Below, piece by piece: positions 22,740-30,558 of a stretch of DNA of 55,535 nucleotides. Each line of letters starts with the position of its first letter. The stretch's first letter is position 1. Source of the stretch: DATAVB01 sp040414495 (GTDB lineage Bacteria > Actinomycetota > Actinomycetes > Mycobacteriales > QHCD01). The DNA lies in contig JBEDUI010000007.1 in the NCBI GenBank assembly GCA_040414495.1, positions 1 through 55,535 of the forward strand, in the 5' to 3' direction. Below the pieces are notes generated by a model. The model was given only the letters and a program-made list of their open reading frames with translations, made no database searches and was not told the origin of the DNA. Both the position numbers and the translations under genes were made by a program.

Positions 22740-24218
22740 ATGACCGCCTCAAGCTTGTTGACCACCACGGAACTCAGCCGACGCCGCCAATTGCTCGTGC
22801 TCGCGATCTGCTGCGCCAGCATGCTCGTTGTTGTCATGGACATTTCGATCGTCAACGTGGCATTGCCGACGATTCGTCGCGATCTGCACGCATCGGTGTC
22901 CGGTCTGCAGTGGACAATCGATGCGTACACATTGGTGCTGGCCAGTTTCCTCGTGCTGGCTGGTTCGACCGCTGACCGGTTCGGCCGCCGACGGATCTTC
23001 CACATTGGACTGACGATCTTCGGGGCCGGCTCGCTGCTGTGTGGTGTGGCGCCGAGCATCGGTTGGCTGATTGCGGCGCGGGTGCTGCAGGCGGTTGGCG
23101 GCACGATGCTCAACCCGGTCGCGATGGCGATCGTGGTCGCCGCATTTCCCGATCGGGTCGAACGAGCGCGTGCAATCGGCGTGTTCGGCTCGGTGAGCGG
23201 CCTGGCACTGGCGCTGGGGCCGATTCTCGGTGGCGCGCTGGTCGACGGTCTGGGCTGGCATTTCATTTTCTGGATCAACGTGCCGATCGTCGCGGCGGCG
23301 ATAGTGGCGACAGCCCTGTTCGTGCCCGAATCGCGTGCGGTCCGGGCCCGCCGATTCGACCCGGTCGGCCAGCTCCTGATGATTACGGTGCTCGGCTGTG
23401 TCGTTTACGCGATCATCGAGTCGAAAGCGCTGGGCTGGACGTCGCCGGTGATCCTTGGCCTGCTCGGGATTGCGGTGCTGTGCGTGCTGGGGATTCTTTG
23501 GTACGAACCGCGCCGCATCGACCCGTTGCTGGAATTGCGGCTATTTCGTAGTGTGCCGTTCAGTTCGGCCATTCTGATCGCCCTCTTCGGGTTGTGTGCG
23601 TTCGGCGCGTTTTTGTTCGTCTCGACGCAATATCTGCAAGACGTACGCGGCATGTCGGCGCTGAACGCCGGGCTGTGCCTGTTGCCGGTTGGTGTGCTGG
23701 TGGTGCTGTTGTCGCCGAATACGGGCAGACTGGTCGGGCTACGTGGTCCGCGGCTACCGTTGGTCATTGCCGGCATCGCACTGGCCGTCGGTGGTTGCGC
23801 ATTGCTGTGGCTCGGGCTGACCACGCCGTTGCCGGCGGTGCTCGGAATGTACGCGTTGGTCGGCATTTTCATGTCCGCGCTCAATCCGCCGATCACCAAT
23901 ACGGCGGTCGCGGGAATGCCCGCGTCGATGACCGGTGTCGCGGCGTCACTGGCGTCAGCCGGCCGGCAGACCGGAACCACACTCGGTGTCGCGATTTCCG
24001 GAACTATCGTCGCCTCGGGGCGGGATTACACCGAAGCGGCGCACGGTGTCTGGTGGATGCTGCTGGGATTGGGTATTGCGATTGTGCTGCTAGGACTGCT
24101 CAGCACTGGGCGATGGGCGTTGGCGACCGCCGCACGAGCAGCGGCAACTGATACTTCAGGGCCTGATGCTTTCGACGCGGCCGAGCACGCTGTTGCGCAC
24201 GGTCGGCGGTACTCGTAG
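22740..24218 (+). CDS. DHA2-family MFS multidrug exporter (EmrB/QacA type)
   Basis: 492 residues and about 14 membrane segments. Segment 1 has MLVVVMDISIVNVALPTI with the family's membrane-embedded Asp; motif A is GSTADRFGRRRIFHIG and motif C is GLALALGPILGGALVDGLGW. These are hallmarks of 14-TM proton-driven drug exporters. The ATG at 22740 follows the MerR dyad by 7 bp. Its last 63 bases overlap the convergent transglutaminase-like gene. Confidence 0.93.
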   Translation: MTASSLLTTTELSRRRQLLVLAICCASMLVVVMDISIVNVALPTIRRDLHASVSGLQWTIDAYTLVLASFLVLAGSTADRFGRRRIFHIGLTIFGAGSLLCGVAPSIGWLIAARVLQAVGGTMLNPVAMAIVVAAFPDRVERARAIGVFGSVSGLALALGPILGGALVDGLGWHFIFWINVPIVAAAIVATALFVPESRAVRARRFDPVGQLLMITVLGCVVYAIIESKALGWTSPVILGLLGIAVLCVLGILWYEPRRIDPLLELRLFRSVPFSSAILIALFGLCAFGAFLFVSTQYLQDVRGMSALNAGLCLLPVGVLVVLLSPNTGRLVGLRGPRLPLVIAGIALAVGGCALLWLGLTTPLPAVLGMYALVGIFMSALNPPITNTAVAGMPASMTGVAASLASAGRQTGTTLGVAISGTIVASGRDYTEAAHGVWWMLLGLGIAIVLLGLLSTGRWALATAARAAATDTSGPDAFDAAEHAVAHGRRYS

Positions 24219-25043
24219 CCCGTCGTCGTGATAGGCCCCTTGTAATTCCGTGAAGCTGTCGTCGGGGTTGTCGGTGAGGCGGGCGAGCCGGTCGAAGAAC
24301 TCCCGGCGATCATCGGCAATCGGCTCATCGGGTGGGTAAACCATGGCGCCCCAAGTGTCCCATGGCAGCATTTCCATATTGTTTAATGCAGCCACATCGC
24401 GGATCAGGTTCTGGGCTATCCACCACGAGCCGGACTCATGCATTGCGCTCAACCCGAACTGGTCCGGCGTGGCTTCGCCGTTGCGGCACCGCGTCCATGC
24501 CGCACCAGCCGTCAGGAACCGGTCCCTGGGTACGTCCAACGGGCTGAAATCGACCGGGAAAATACGCAGCTGTGCGCTGTCGAGCTGCCCGTCGGCCAGG
24601 ATCCAACGCTGGACGGCAGCACTCCAGTATTCGGCCACCCAGTGATCCTCGAACGTTCCGGTGCCGAAATAGCCGCCGAAGCCGCAACGCGCCCGGGCCG
24701 GCACACCCTGCTGGCGTAACAGGGCCACGAGCAGGACCGTGAAATGACGGCAGTTCCCACCCCAGCGTTCGGCCACCGGCCGCACCGTCCCCAGTGGACC
24801 GTCGGTCCGCACGCGGTCCAGCAAGCTGTCCACCGGCCGGATATGCACGCTGCTACGTCGCTCCTCGGACAACGTAATTCCGTAGAGCGAGGTGAGATGT
24901 TCATGGACCAGCAGCCCATGCCCGACGCCGATCAGGCCCTCCAGATCCCGCGGCAACTCGTCGGCCTCCGACTTATATCGGGCCAGCGACGTCATCGTTC
25001 CAGGTCGGAGATAGAAATCGCGTACCTGGGCCGCGATGCTCAT
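24156..25043 (-). CDS. Transglutaminase-like cysteine protein
   Basis: 295 residues with a transglutaminase-like core. The Cys (RWGGNCRHFTVLLVALLR), His (EDHWVAEYW) and Asp (ILADGQLD) triad are present at about 97, 133 and 150. Bacterial members act as cysteine peptidases or amidases; no signal peptide or membrane segment is seen. The C-terminal third (WWIAQNLIRDVAALNNMEML, DDSFTELQGAYHDD) occurs with this core in uncharacterised actinobacterial proteins. Its 3' end overlaps the convergent MFS gene by 63 bp. Confidence 0.85.
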   Translation of the reverse strand: MSIAAQVRDFYLRPGTMTSLARYKSEADELPRDLEGLIGVGHGLLVHEHLTSLYGITLSEERRSSVHIRPVDSLLDRVRTDGPLGTVRPVAERWGGNCRHFTVLLVALLRQQGVPARARCGFGGYFGTGTFEDHWVAEYWSAAVQRWILADGQLDSAQLRIFPVDFSPLDVPRDRFLTAGAAWTRCRNGEATPDQFGLSAMHESGSWWIAQNLIRDVAALNNMEMLPWDTWGAMVYPPDEPIADDRREFFDRLARLTDNPDDSFTELQGAYHDDGLRVPPTVRNSVLGRVESIRP

Positions 25044-25300
25044 GAACGACTCTCCCTCGTCTGTGTTGTACGGATACTCCGGTTACTTATCGGCAGATGT
25101 GAAGGGAATTGTGCCACGTTGCCCAACCGGTGGGCCGTTGTCGTGACGGAATGTGCGTGACTATGTCGCCGATTGTGGATATCCCGCCTCTGCGGTGAGT
25201 GGCGGGAAGACGCCCGTGCCGCCGGCGCTGGCTACACCCGTCCGGGCACGGTATAGCTGGGTTCTCTGCAGGGCTCCATGTCGACTGGAACAAGGAGATC

Positions 25301-25930
25301 ATGATGAGCATGACGCAGGACCGCAGCAGCGCCCAGAACGTCAAGAACATCGACATGAAGGTTGAAGTGGTCGTAATTCCCGTCTCGGACATTGACCGGG
25401 CCAAGGAGTTTTATGGTCGTCTCGGGTGGAGAGTCGACCGAACGCCGCCTGGCTCCGGCATAGTTCAGCTGACGCCGCACGGATCGGCCTGCTCGGTCCA
25501 GTTCGGCACGAACATGACGTCGGCCGCACCCGGTTCGGCCAAGGAATACCTGGCCGTCTCGGACATCCAGGCGACCCGGGACTCGCTGGTCGCCGCCGGC
25601 GTCGAGGTCGGCGAGATATTCCACCTCGGACAAAGTGGCCCGGTTGACGGTATTGATCCGCAGCGCCGTAGCTATTTCTCCCGCGCCTCGTTCGCCGATC
25701 CTGACGGCAATACCTGGTTGTTGCAGGAGATCACGTCCCGACTTCCCGGGCGGGTCGACGCGGACGAGACGACGTTCGCGTCGACCAGCGACCTGGCTGG
25801 TGCGCTGCGCCGAGCCGAGGCTGCTCACGGCGAGCACGAAAAGCGCACCGGACAGGCGGATCCGAATTGGCCCGATTGGTATGCCGACTACATGGTCAAG
25901 GAGCAGACCGGCGCTGAACTACCGCGCTGA
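25301..25930 (+). CDS. VOC/glyoxalase-like protein with C-terminal tail
   Basis: 209 residues. One VOC domain spans about 15-150 (VEVVVIPVSDIDRAKEFYGR, then SFADPDGNTWLLQEITSRLP). It is followed by a helical tail (DLAGALRRAEAAHGEHEKRT, DPNWPDWYADYMVKEQ) typical of one actinobacterial glyoxalase group. AAGGAG precedes the ATG at 25301. The 257-bp gap upstream holds a CCGTGCC/GGCACGG dyad (25214-25220, 25245-25251) of unknown role. The function is unassigned. Confidence 0.88.
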   Translation: MMSMTQDRSSAQNVKNIDMKVEVVVIPVSDIDRAKEFYGRLGWRVDRTPPGSGIVQLTPHGSACSVQFGTNMTSAAPGSAKEYLAVSDIQATRDSLVAAGVEVGEIFHLGQSGPVDGIDPQRRSYFSRASFADPDGNTWLLQEITSRLPGRVDADETTFASTSDLAGALRRAEAAHGEHEKRTGQADPNWPDWYADYMVKEQTGAELPR

Positions 25931-25934
25931 GCGC

Positions 25935-26231
25935 TTAATTCTCTAGTCCGGGTACGAAAAGAAGCCGGCGGTCCAGCGCGGTATTTCTTTTGGCCAACGC
26001 TTTGGCGTAGTCCTCGGAGGTGTACCAGGATTTCAATTGCTCCATCGTGGGGAATTCGACGATAACGACCTTGCGGCCCGCATCCCACTCGCCCTCGGGA
26101 ACGTCGGGTTCGGCGGCGCGCGCGATATAACGACCGCCATGGCGGACGATCGACTCCTCGGCCAGGGCCATGTATTGCTGGGCCGCCTCGGCGTCGACGA
26201 TCCGTACCTCTGAAATGACGAATGCGCTCAT
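25935..26231 (-). CDS. DUF1330 family protein
   Basis: 98 residues with the DUF1330 dimeric alpha/beta-barrel signatures: FVISEVRIVDAEAAQQYMAL, GGRYIARAAEP, VVIVEFPTMEQLKSWYTSED and YAKALAKRN. The biochemical function of the family is unknown. It sits 4 bp after the convergent VOC gene stop and 39 bp beyond the DUF1232 gene stop on the same strand. Confidence 0.92.
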   Translation of the reverse strand: MSAFVISEVRIVDAEAAQQYMALAEESIVRHGGRYIARAAEPDVPEGEWDAGRKVVIVEFPTMEQLKSWYTSEDYAKALAKRNTALDRRLLFVPGLEN

Positions 26232-26270
26232 ACAGCCAGATTACCCGCGTTCGATTGTGCTACGGGCGTA

Positions 26271-26687
26271 TCAACGGTCGTGTAAGCCAGTGAGGCGGGC
26301 GACCGCGGTGAAACCATCGTCGGAGCCGGGCCAATGGGCGCGAATAGCAGGCAAGCCGGCGCGGCGGGCGACGCTGCGCAGAGTCGCGGTGACGATGATG
26401 GCGTCGTCGGCGTAACCGAGGACGGGAATGAAATCGGGAATCAGATCGATCGGGGAGGCCAGGTAAGCCAGCAGCAACGCCAGTCGGATACGAACACCGC
26501 GCGGCAACGTCCGGTCCGCAGCCAGGCGGCGGATGAGCCGAAGTACGTCCGGAAGTAGGCGCAGTGCCTCGCGCAGCAAACCGCCGCGCGGCCGGACGAC
26601 AATCAACCCGATCAGAAGCGCGAGCCAGGCCAATACGAGCGCCGCGGCCACGCTCACCAAGAGGTCCAACCAGAATGAGCCGGTCAT
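26271..26687 (-). CDS. DUF1232 (YkvA-like) membrane protein
   Basis: 138 residues. An N-terminal membrane segment (FWLDLLVSVAAALVLAWLAL) is followed by the DUF1232 core LAYLASPIDLIPDFIPVLGY and ADDAIIVTATLRSVAR. The family has no established role. Its start overlaps the chrB stop (ATGA, 26684-26687), so the two are translationally coupled. Confidence 0.9.
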   Translation of the reverse strand: MTGSFWLDLLVSVAAALVLAWLALLIGLIVVRPRGGLLREALRLLPDVLRLIRRLAADRTLPRGVRIRLALLLAYLASPIDLIPDFIPVLGYADDAIIVTATLRSVARRAGLPAIRAHWPGSDDGFTAVARLTGLHDR

Positions 26688-27247
26688 TTCACCGCCCGTG
26701 ATTGCGAAGTGTCCTTTTGCAGCGCGATTTCTTCGAAGCGTGCCAGCTCGCTCGCGGCCTGGTCCACCGCGTCACGGGCGGCTTTACCGCCGGGTGCGCT
26801 GAAATAGTCCCGGGCCACGATCTTGGCCAGCCAGGACCGGAAGCGGTCCAGATCAGCCTCGGATTCCTCAACTTCGGCATACGTTGTATTGCCGCGCGCT
26901 CGTTCGTCGGCCAATTCTTTGCGCAGCTCCGGCAGGCGTTCCAGGATTTCGGCGTATTCGTCATCACGGGCGGCGTTGAACTCGGCGACGATCGCTGCCT
27001 CCTCGGCCGTGTCGGTAAAGGTCATACGCAGAACGCGGGCCGTGCCGCCGAGGTGATGCACCCGATCGGTCAGCCGCCGCACGTCCCGCGTCACCGAGTC
27101 CCGGGCCGGCAGCAGGCACACCGACTGTTGCAGGTACAGCGCGCCCAGCGACCGGAGCTTGCGCCATACCTGCATCCGCAGACCCGTGGCCGCACCGGCG
27201 GTGGACACGCTGATCACCAGCCAGTCTCGGTCGGCATCATCGGTCAC
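26684..27247 (-). CDS. chrB: ChrB-like (chromate resistance regulator N-terminal domain) protein
   Basis: 187 residues. The ChrB N-terminal pattern is clear: WLVISVSTAGAATGLRMQVW, RKLRSLGALYLQQSVCLLPA and the coiled-coil-rich remainder (EILERLPELRKELADERARG). In chromate operons ChrB regulates the ChrA transporter; no chrA lies in this window, and the C-terminal ChrB domain is missing. Many actinobacterial paralogs have no known link to chromate. The GTG start is only 7 bp from a palindrome at 27254, so the protein may bind its own promoter. Confidence 0.82.
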   Translation of the reverse strand: MTDDADRDWLVISVSTAGAATGLRMQVWRKLRSLGALYLQQSVCLLPARDSVTRDVRRLTDRVHHLGGTARVLRMTFTDTAEEAAIVAEFNAARDDEYAEILERLPELRKELADERARGNTTYAEVEESEADLDRFRSWLAKIVARDYFSAPGGKAARDAVDQAASELARFEEIALQKDTSQSRAVK

Positions 27248-27253
27248 GTCGCC

Positions 27254-27271
27254 ATGTTACATCCGTAACAT
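27254..27271. promoter_or_regulatory. Palindrome between chrB-like and VOC genes
   Basis: ATGTTAC-ATCC-GTAACAT is a perfect 7-bp inverted repeat in the 37-61 bp gap between the divergent chrB-like and VOC genes. Such T/A-rich symmetric sites suit a dimeric regulator. ChrB itself is the only nearby candidate; this is inference. Confidence 0.65.
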
Positions 27272-27308
27272 CTAGACACAGCTCATGCGGTACGCCAAAG
27301 TGTGCCTC

Positions 27309-27692
27309 ATGCGATCTCGCGTGAAGGGTATGTGGTGGGGCACCGCGATCGAGGCGCCGGATCCGGCCGCGTTGGCCGGGTTTTACTCCGAACTGCTCGA
27401 CTGGCCGATCGTCCACGCGGAGCCGGGAACGGCCATTCTCGCCGCGCCCGAAGGCTCGATTTTCGTGGTTTTCCAGCAGGCGAATGCCTATCAGCCGCCG
27501 GTGTGGCCGCCGGTCGAGGGGCAGCAGCGCCCGATGATGCACTTCGACTTCCAGGTCGGCGATCTGGAATCGGCGGTCGCTGAGGCGGTTGCGTTGGGAG
27601 CTACTGTTGCGGCCGAGCAAGCGCAGGAGAACGTCCGTGTCTTATTCGATCCGGCCGGCCATCCCTTCTGCCTCTGCCTCGACGGCGACTGA
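27309..27692 (+). CDS. VOC/glyoxalase-like protein
   Basis: About 127 residues, single VOC domain: MWWGTAIEAPDPAALAGFYS, SIFVVFQQANAYQPP, MHFDFQVGDLESAVAEAVAL and the closing VLFDPAGHPFCLCLDGD. The start is uncertain: ATG at 27285, ATG at 27309 and GTG at 27321 are in frame and none has a good ribosome site. It ends 2 bp from the convergent APH gene stop. Divergent pairing with the chrB-like gene over a palindrome suggests shared control. The function is unassigned. Confidence 0.85.
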   Translation: MRSRVKGMWWGTAIEAPDPAALAGFYSELLDWPIVHAEPGTAILAAPEGSIFVVFQQANAYQPPVWPPVEGQQRPMMHFDFQVGDLESAVAEAVALGATVAAEQAQENVRVLFDPAGHPFCLCLDGD

Positions 27693-27694
27693 GA

Positions 27695-28627
27695 TTACGC
27701 ACGCAGCCGATGGACCAGACGGGCGCTCCACAGATCGCTTTGCCGCGCCTCGAGTTCCGATACGGATGTGCCTTCGACACAGGATTCGAGAGCATCGGAA
27801 ATGAGCCGGGCAAATGTCCAGGCTTTTACCCGTTCGGCGTCAACGCCAAGGCGGATGCAGAATTCGTCGATAACATGGACCCATTCCGTCACAGGGTCCG
27901 CGAGATCGCCTTTGCGAAACAGTAAATATTGCACCGCGTCATAAGCGGGGTCGCCGACCATCGGTAACGGATCGACGACCAGCCACGGCTCCCGGTCGGC
28001 TGAGAGGATGTTTTCGTGGTGGAAATCGCCGTGCAGCAATACGTCGGCCGGACTGCGTTTTGCGAGCTGATCGAGAAGCTCGACGGCAGTGTCGAGCAGC
28101 CATTGATCGAACGGCGCCTCGGCGCTCTCGTACCGTACTGGCAACTGCTGCGCGAGATGGAGCGCCCGGTCAGCAACGTGCTCGAATTGCCCGTCGGCAG
28201 GATAGGGCCGGTGCAGTCGGCGCAATAGCCCGGCTGCTACGCGATCCTGATCAACGGGGTGGTCCAACGTCACGCCGGGCACGCAGCGCTCGATCAGTAT
28301 GGCCCCGGTCGGTTCGTGGTGCTCCATTAATTGAACTGCCCCGTCGCCGGCCCAGTGCCGCAAGGCATCGGCTTCGTTGACGCGGACATCCGCCGCCAGC
28401 GTTCCCAGCGCAATCGCCGGTGGCATCGGCACTTTCAGTACGAACGGCCGCGTACCGCGCTGGGCCGCGACAACAAGCGATACGTGAGAATCAGCAAATG
28501 GCGCACCAAGCTGCACCGACCATTCATCGCTGAGGCGGGCACAGATCGCAGGCAGCTCGGCCAGCCACTCCTGGCCGTGCTCGACCCGCAAAGCCTTCGA
28601 ACGCAGTCGATCCGGAATAGCGATCAC
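27695..28627 (-). CDS. Aminoglycoside phosphotransferase, APH(6)/streptomycin 6-kinase-like
   Basis: 310 residues. It has the N-lobe lysine (PFVLKVPMPP), catalytic loop HGDFHHENIL (199-208) and the metal-binding Asp in VVDPLPMVGDPAYDA, as in the streptomycin/hydroxyurea kinase group. Helices of the C-lobe (WVHVIDEFCIRLGVDAERVK) are complete, so it looks functional, unlike the two APH relics in the window. Its GTG overlaps the TGA of the upstream APH pseudogene. Whether the substrate is an aminoglycoside is not known. Confidence 0.92.
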   Translation of the reverse strand: MIAIPDRLRSKALRVEHGQEWLAELPAICARLSDEWSVQLGAPFADSHVSLVVAAQRGTRPFVLKVPMPPAIALGTLAADVRVNEADALRHWAGDGAVQLMEHHEPTGAILIERCVPGVTLDHPVDQDRVAAGLLRRLHRPYPADGQFEHVADRALHLAQQLPVRYESAEAPFDQWLLDTAVELLDQLAKRSPADVLLHGDFHHENILSADREPWLVVDPLPMVGDPAYDAVQYLLFRKGDLADPVTEWVHVIDEFCIRLGVDAERVKAWTFARLISDALESCVEGTSVSELEARQSDLWSARLVHRLRA

Positions 28628-29020
28628 GGTGCTCCCTTATGACGCACCTTGTCGCCGGCCAGGGCGCCGAAATAGAGCGGGCCAAGCTCGTAGTACGCGT
28701 CGGTCGCTTGCGCATCGCCCCAGTCGATGATGCCGACGAGCCTATTGCCCTTCACGAAAAGATGGTCCTCAGTGAGGTCTCCATGGGTCAATGTTTTTTT
28801 GGATTGGCGGTCAGGGCTGAGATAGTCTTCGATCTGTTCAATGAGCTGTAACGGCAGTACGCCGGCAGCACGCAGACGGTCGGCGCATTCGTGGCGATGG
28901 TCGGTCAGCCAATCGTGCTGCTAGATCGGTAGGTCAGGCACGTCGACGGCGAACCGGCCCGCTGCAGGTGGTCTAGCGGAGACGCTCCGCAGCGGCCGAC
29001 TCGCGACGTATATGACCATG
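28624..29020 (-). pseudogene. Truncated aminoglycoside phosphotransferase-like gene
   Basis: In one frame the DNA encodes QHDWLTDHRHECADRLRAAG, then LTHGDLTEDHLFVKGNRLVG and IIDWGDAQATDAYYELGPLY, the catalytic half of an APH-family kinase. Just upstream the same frame reads FAVDVPDLPI followed by an in-frame TAG (near 28922-28924), then QHDWL. Further upstream the match moves to another frame (LDHLQRAG). No start codon or N-lobe remains. This is a decayed kinase with its active-site motif intact, fused by a stop-start overlap to the intact APH gene. Confidence 0.72.
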
Positions 29021-29122
29021 CGTCATCGCGTCAGTCATCGGAACCACCTCCACAAGGTTGAGTCGTATCCTACCCATCGTCAGCCGGGCGTCGAGACGAT
29101 AGCTGGATTGAGGGATGCAATC

Positions 29123-29479
29123 ATGAGGCGGGACGACGTGTTGGAATTCTGCGTCAGTTTGCCGGGGGCTGTCGAGGAATTTCCGTTCGGGGACGGCGTT
29201 TCGGTGTTCAAGGTCGGCGGGCGGATGTTCGCGTTGATCGCGCTCGAAGGGGATCCGGGCAGCGTCACGCTCAAGTGCGACCCTGACTTCGCGCTGGAGT
29301 TGCGTGCTCGCTATGCGGCGGTTCGTCCCGGATATCACACCAACAAGCGGCATTGGAACACCGTCGATCTCGATGATTCCATTGAGGACGACGCCATGGC
29401 CGAGATGATCGAGCATTCATACGAATTGGTCGTCAGTCTATTGCCGCGGGCACAACGAGATCGCCTCCCGCGCAGCTAA
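29123..29479 (+). CDS. MmcQ/YjbR family DNA-binding-like protein
   Basis: 118 residues of the MmcQ/YjbR (CyaY-like fold) family: VLEFCVSLPGAVEEFPFGDG, FKVGGRMFALIALEGDPGSV, TLKCDPDFALELRARY and GYHTNKRHWNTVDLD. The fold is thought to bind DNA, but no function is established. GAGGG lies eight bases before the ATG at 29123. The preceding bases back onto the APH pseudogene on the other strand. Confidence 0.92.
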   Translation: MRRDDVLEFCVSLPGAVEEFPFGDGVSVFKVGGRMFALIALEGDPGSVTLKCDPDFALELRARYAAVRPGYHTNKRHWNTVDLDDSIEDDAMAEMIEHSYELVVSLLPRAQRDRLPRS

Positions 29480-29507
29480 TGTCCGCAGCGGTCCATACAG
29501 CGCTGAA

Positions 29508-30185
29508 TCAGCGGTCGGGCAACTCGGTCGGCAACGGGTGGCTCAGGTGGGTCTCTTCCCACTGTCCAGTGTGCTCATCGAACTGGGTGTGGCTGATGAG
29601 GTGGCCCTGGTCGTCGGTGATGGTCAGCTCGTCCGCGTGTCCGTCGCCGTTATTGTCGGTGTAATACTCCACCTGCGCCACGCCGTCGCGCACCGTGTGA
29701 AGTACGGACGTGTCGGCGTGTCCGTCGCCATTCATATCCACATCGACCCGCCCGGTGTCGTAGTGCTCCCCGTAGATGTCCATCTCCAGATGCGAGCCCG
29801 GTGCGGGGTAATGCGGCTCGGCGGCCGGGTGTTCGTGTCCAGTTGTCGTGTGCTGGGCCGGCGCATGTTCGGCCGGAGTTTGATGCGGCGGCGGCTCGGC
29901 ATGAGCCTGCGACGTGTGTCCGGCGGTGTCGTGACCGGTCGCATCGCCGGAGTGGTGGTCGGGATGATCTGCCGGCGGAGTCGGGTCGTGCTGGTCACTG
30001 GGATCGTGCGGATCGGTCGGCAGTGTCTCCGACATCGCCGAGCCGAGCCCGCTCGCGCCACCCACGTCGGAGTCGTGGTCGCCGAGGCCGCCCAGGCCGG
30101 TGTCGTGGCCGCCGAAGCCGTCCACCCCGTGGTCAGCGAAGTCGCTCATATCGTGCTCGAAGAACTCACCTGACATGTCGTCCAT
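29508..30185 (-). CDS. His/Asp-rich protein with two EF-hand-like loops
   Basis: 225 residues, no signal peptide or membrane segment. Residues 1-50 are acidic and glycine-rich; 54-130 are a low-complexity stretch full of His, Asp, Pro and Thr. The folded C-terminal part holds two calcium-type loops, D150-MNGDGHA-D158 and D177-NNGDGHA-D185 (DxNGDGxxD), set in a repeated pattern (VDVDMNGDGHADTSV / YYTDNNGDGHADELT). It resembles actinobacterial proteins labelled DUF6802. Metal binding (Ca2+ in the loops, other metals by the His tract) is inferred. It is divergent from the sugar operon. Confidence 0.75.
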   Translation of the reverse strand: MDDMSGEFFEHDMSDFADHGVDGFGGHDTGLGGLGDHDSDVGGASGLGSAMSETLPTDPHDPSDQHDPTPPADHPDHHSGDATGHDTAGHTSQAHAEPPPHQTPAEHAPAQHTTTGHEHPAAEPHYPAPGSHLEMDIYGEHYDTGRVDVDMNGDGHADTSVLHTVRDGVAQVEYYTDNNGDGHADELTITDDQGHLISHTQFDEHTGQWEETHLSHPLPTELPDR

Positions 30186-30232
30186 GAGCGCACCTCCCGG
30201 AGTGACGGCTGACAGCACCGTAGACGACGACG

Positions 30233-30242
30233 CAAGCGATTG
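30233..30242. promoter_or_regulatory. LacI-type operator 1
   Basis: CAAGCGATTG has the CAAnCGnTTG symmetry with central CG typical of LacI/GalR sites. The 11-mer GCAAGCGATTG is shared exactly with the sites at 30336 (reverse) and 40826. It lies 48 bp upstream of the divergent His-rich gene. Confidence 0.65.
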
Positions 30243-30335
30243 GTTCCCTCCGGTTCAGATTGAGCGTCATTCCATCCTCGAACGGAGACGCGCGGGCTCG
30301 CGTTACCCGCCGGCAATACGCTCGACAAGAAATCG

Positions 30336-30345
30336 CAATCGCTTG
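30336..30345. promoter_or_regulatory. LacI-type operator 2
   Basis: CAATCGCTTG, extended to GCAATCGCTTGC, is the reverse complement of the 30233 site. It is 103 bp from that site (about ten helical turns) and 214 bp before the solute-binding-protein start. Looping by a tetrameric LacI protein is conceivable. Confidence 0.65.
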
Positions 30346-30558
30346 CCGTTGGTCGGGCCGCGCTTGCGCGCTTCCGCATACATTCGCCTGTAAGTAGGCA
30401 TCTCTGTACAACAGCACGCGCTTGCGTTACTGTCATGCAAGCTGCTCCGATCCTTCGCAAGGAGGCGGTCCGGAATGCGCACAATTCTCAACGACCTGCG
30501 ATTGATACGCGCAGATGAATGCATGCGGGCGCCGGACCGAGCCGGGATCGATTGATTC

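Larger units (their letters stand above)
30186..30558. other. Intergenic control region of the sugar operon
   Basis: 373 bp without a convincing gene. It holds two LacI-type boxes (30233 and 30336) in opposite orientation and must contain the promoter for the solute-binding-protein operon. No strong -35/-10 pair, riboswitch or terminator is recognised. Confidence 0.6.

Noticed and set aside
30361..30440. Additional CGCTTGCG-type LacI boxes
   Set aside because: These lack the CAAnCGnTTG symmetry and are expected by chance in GC-rich DNA.
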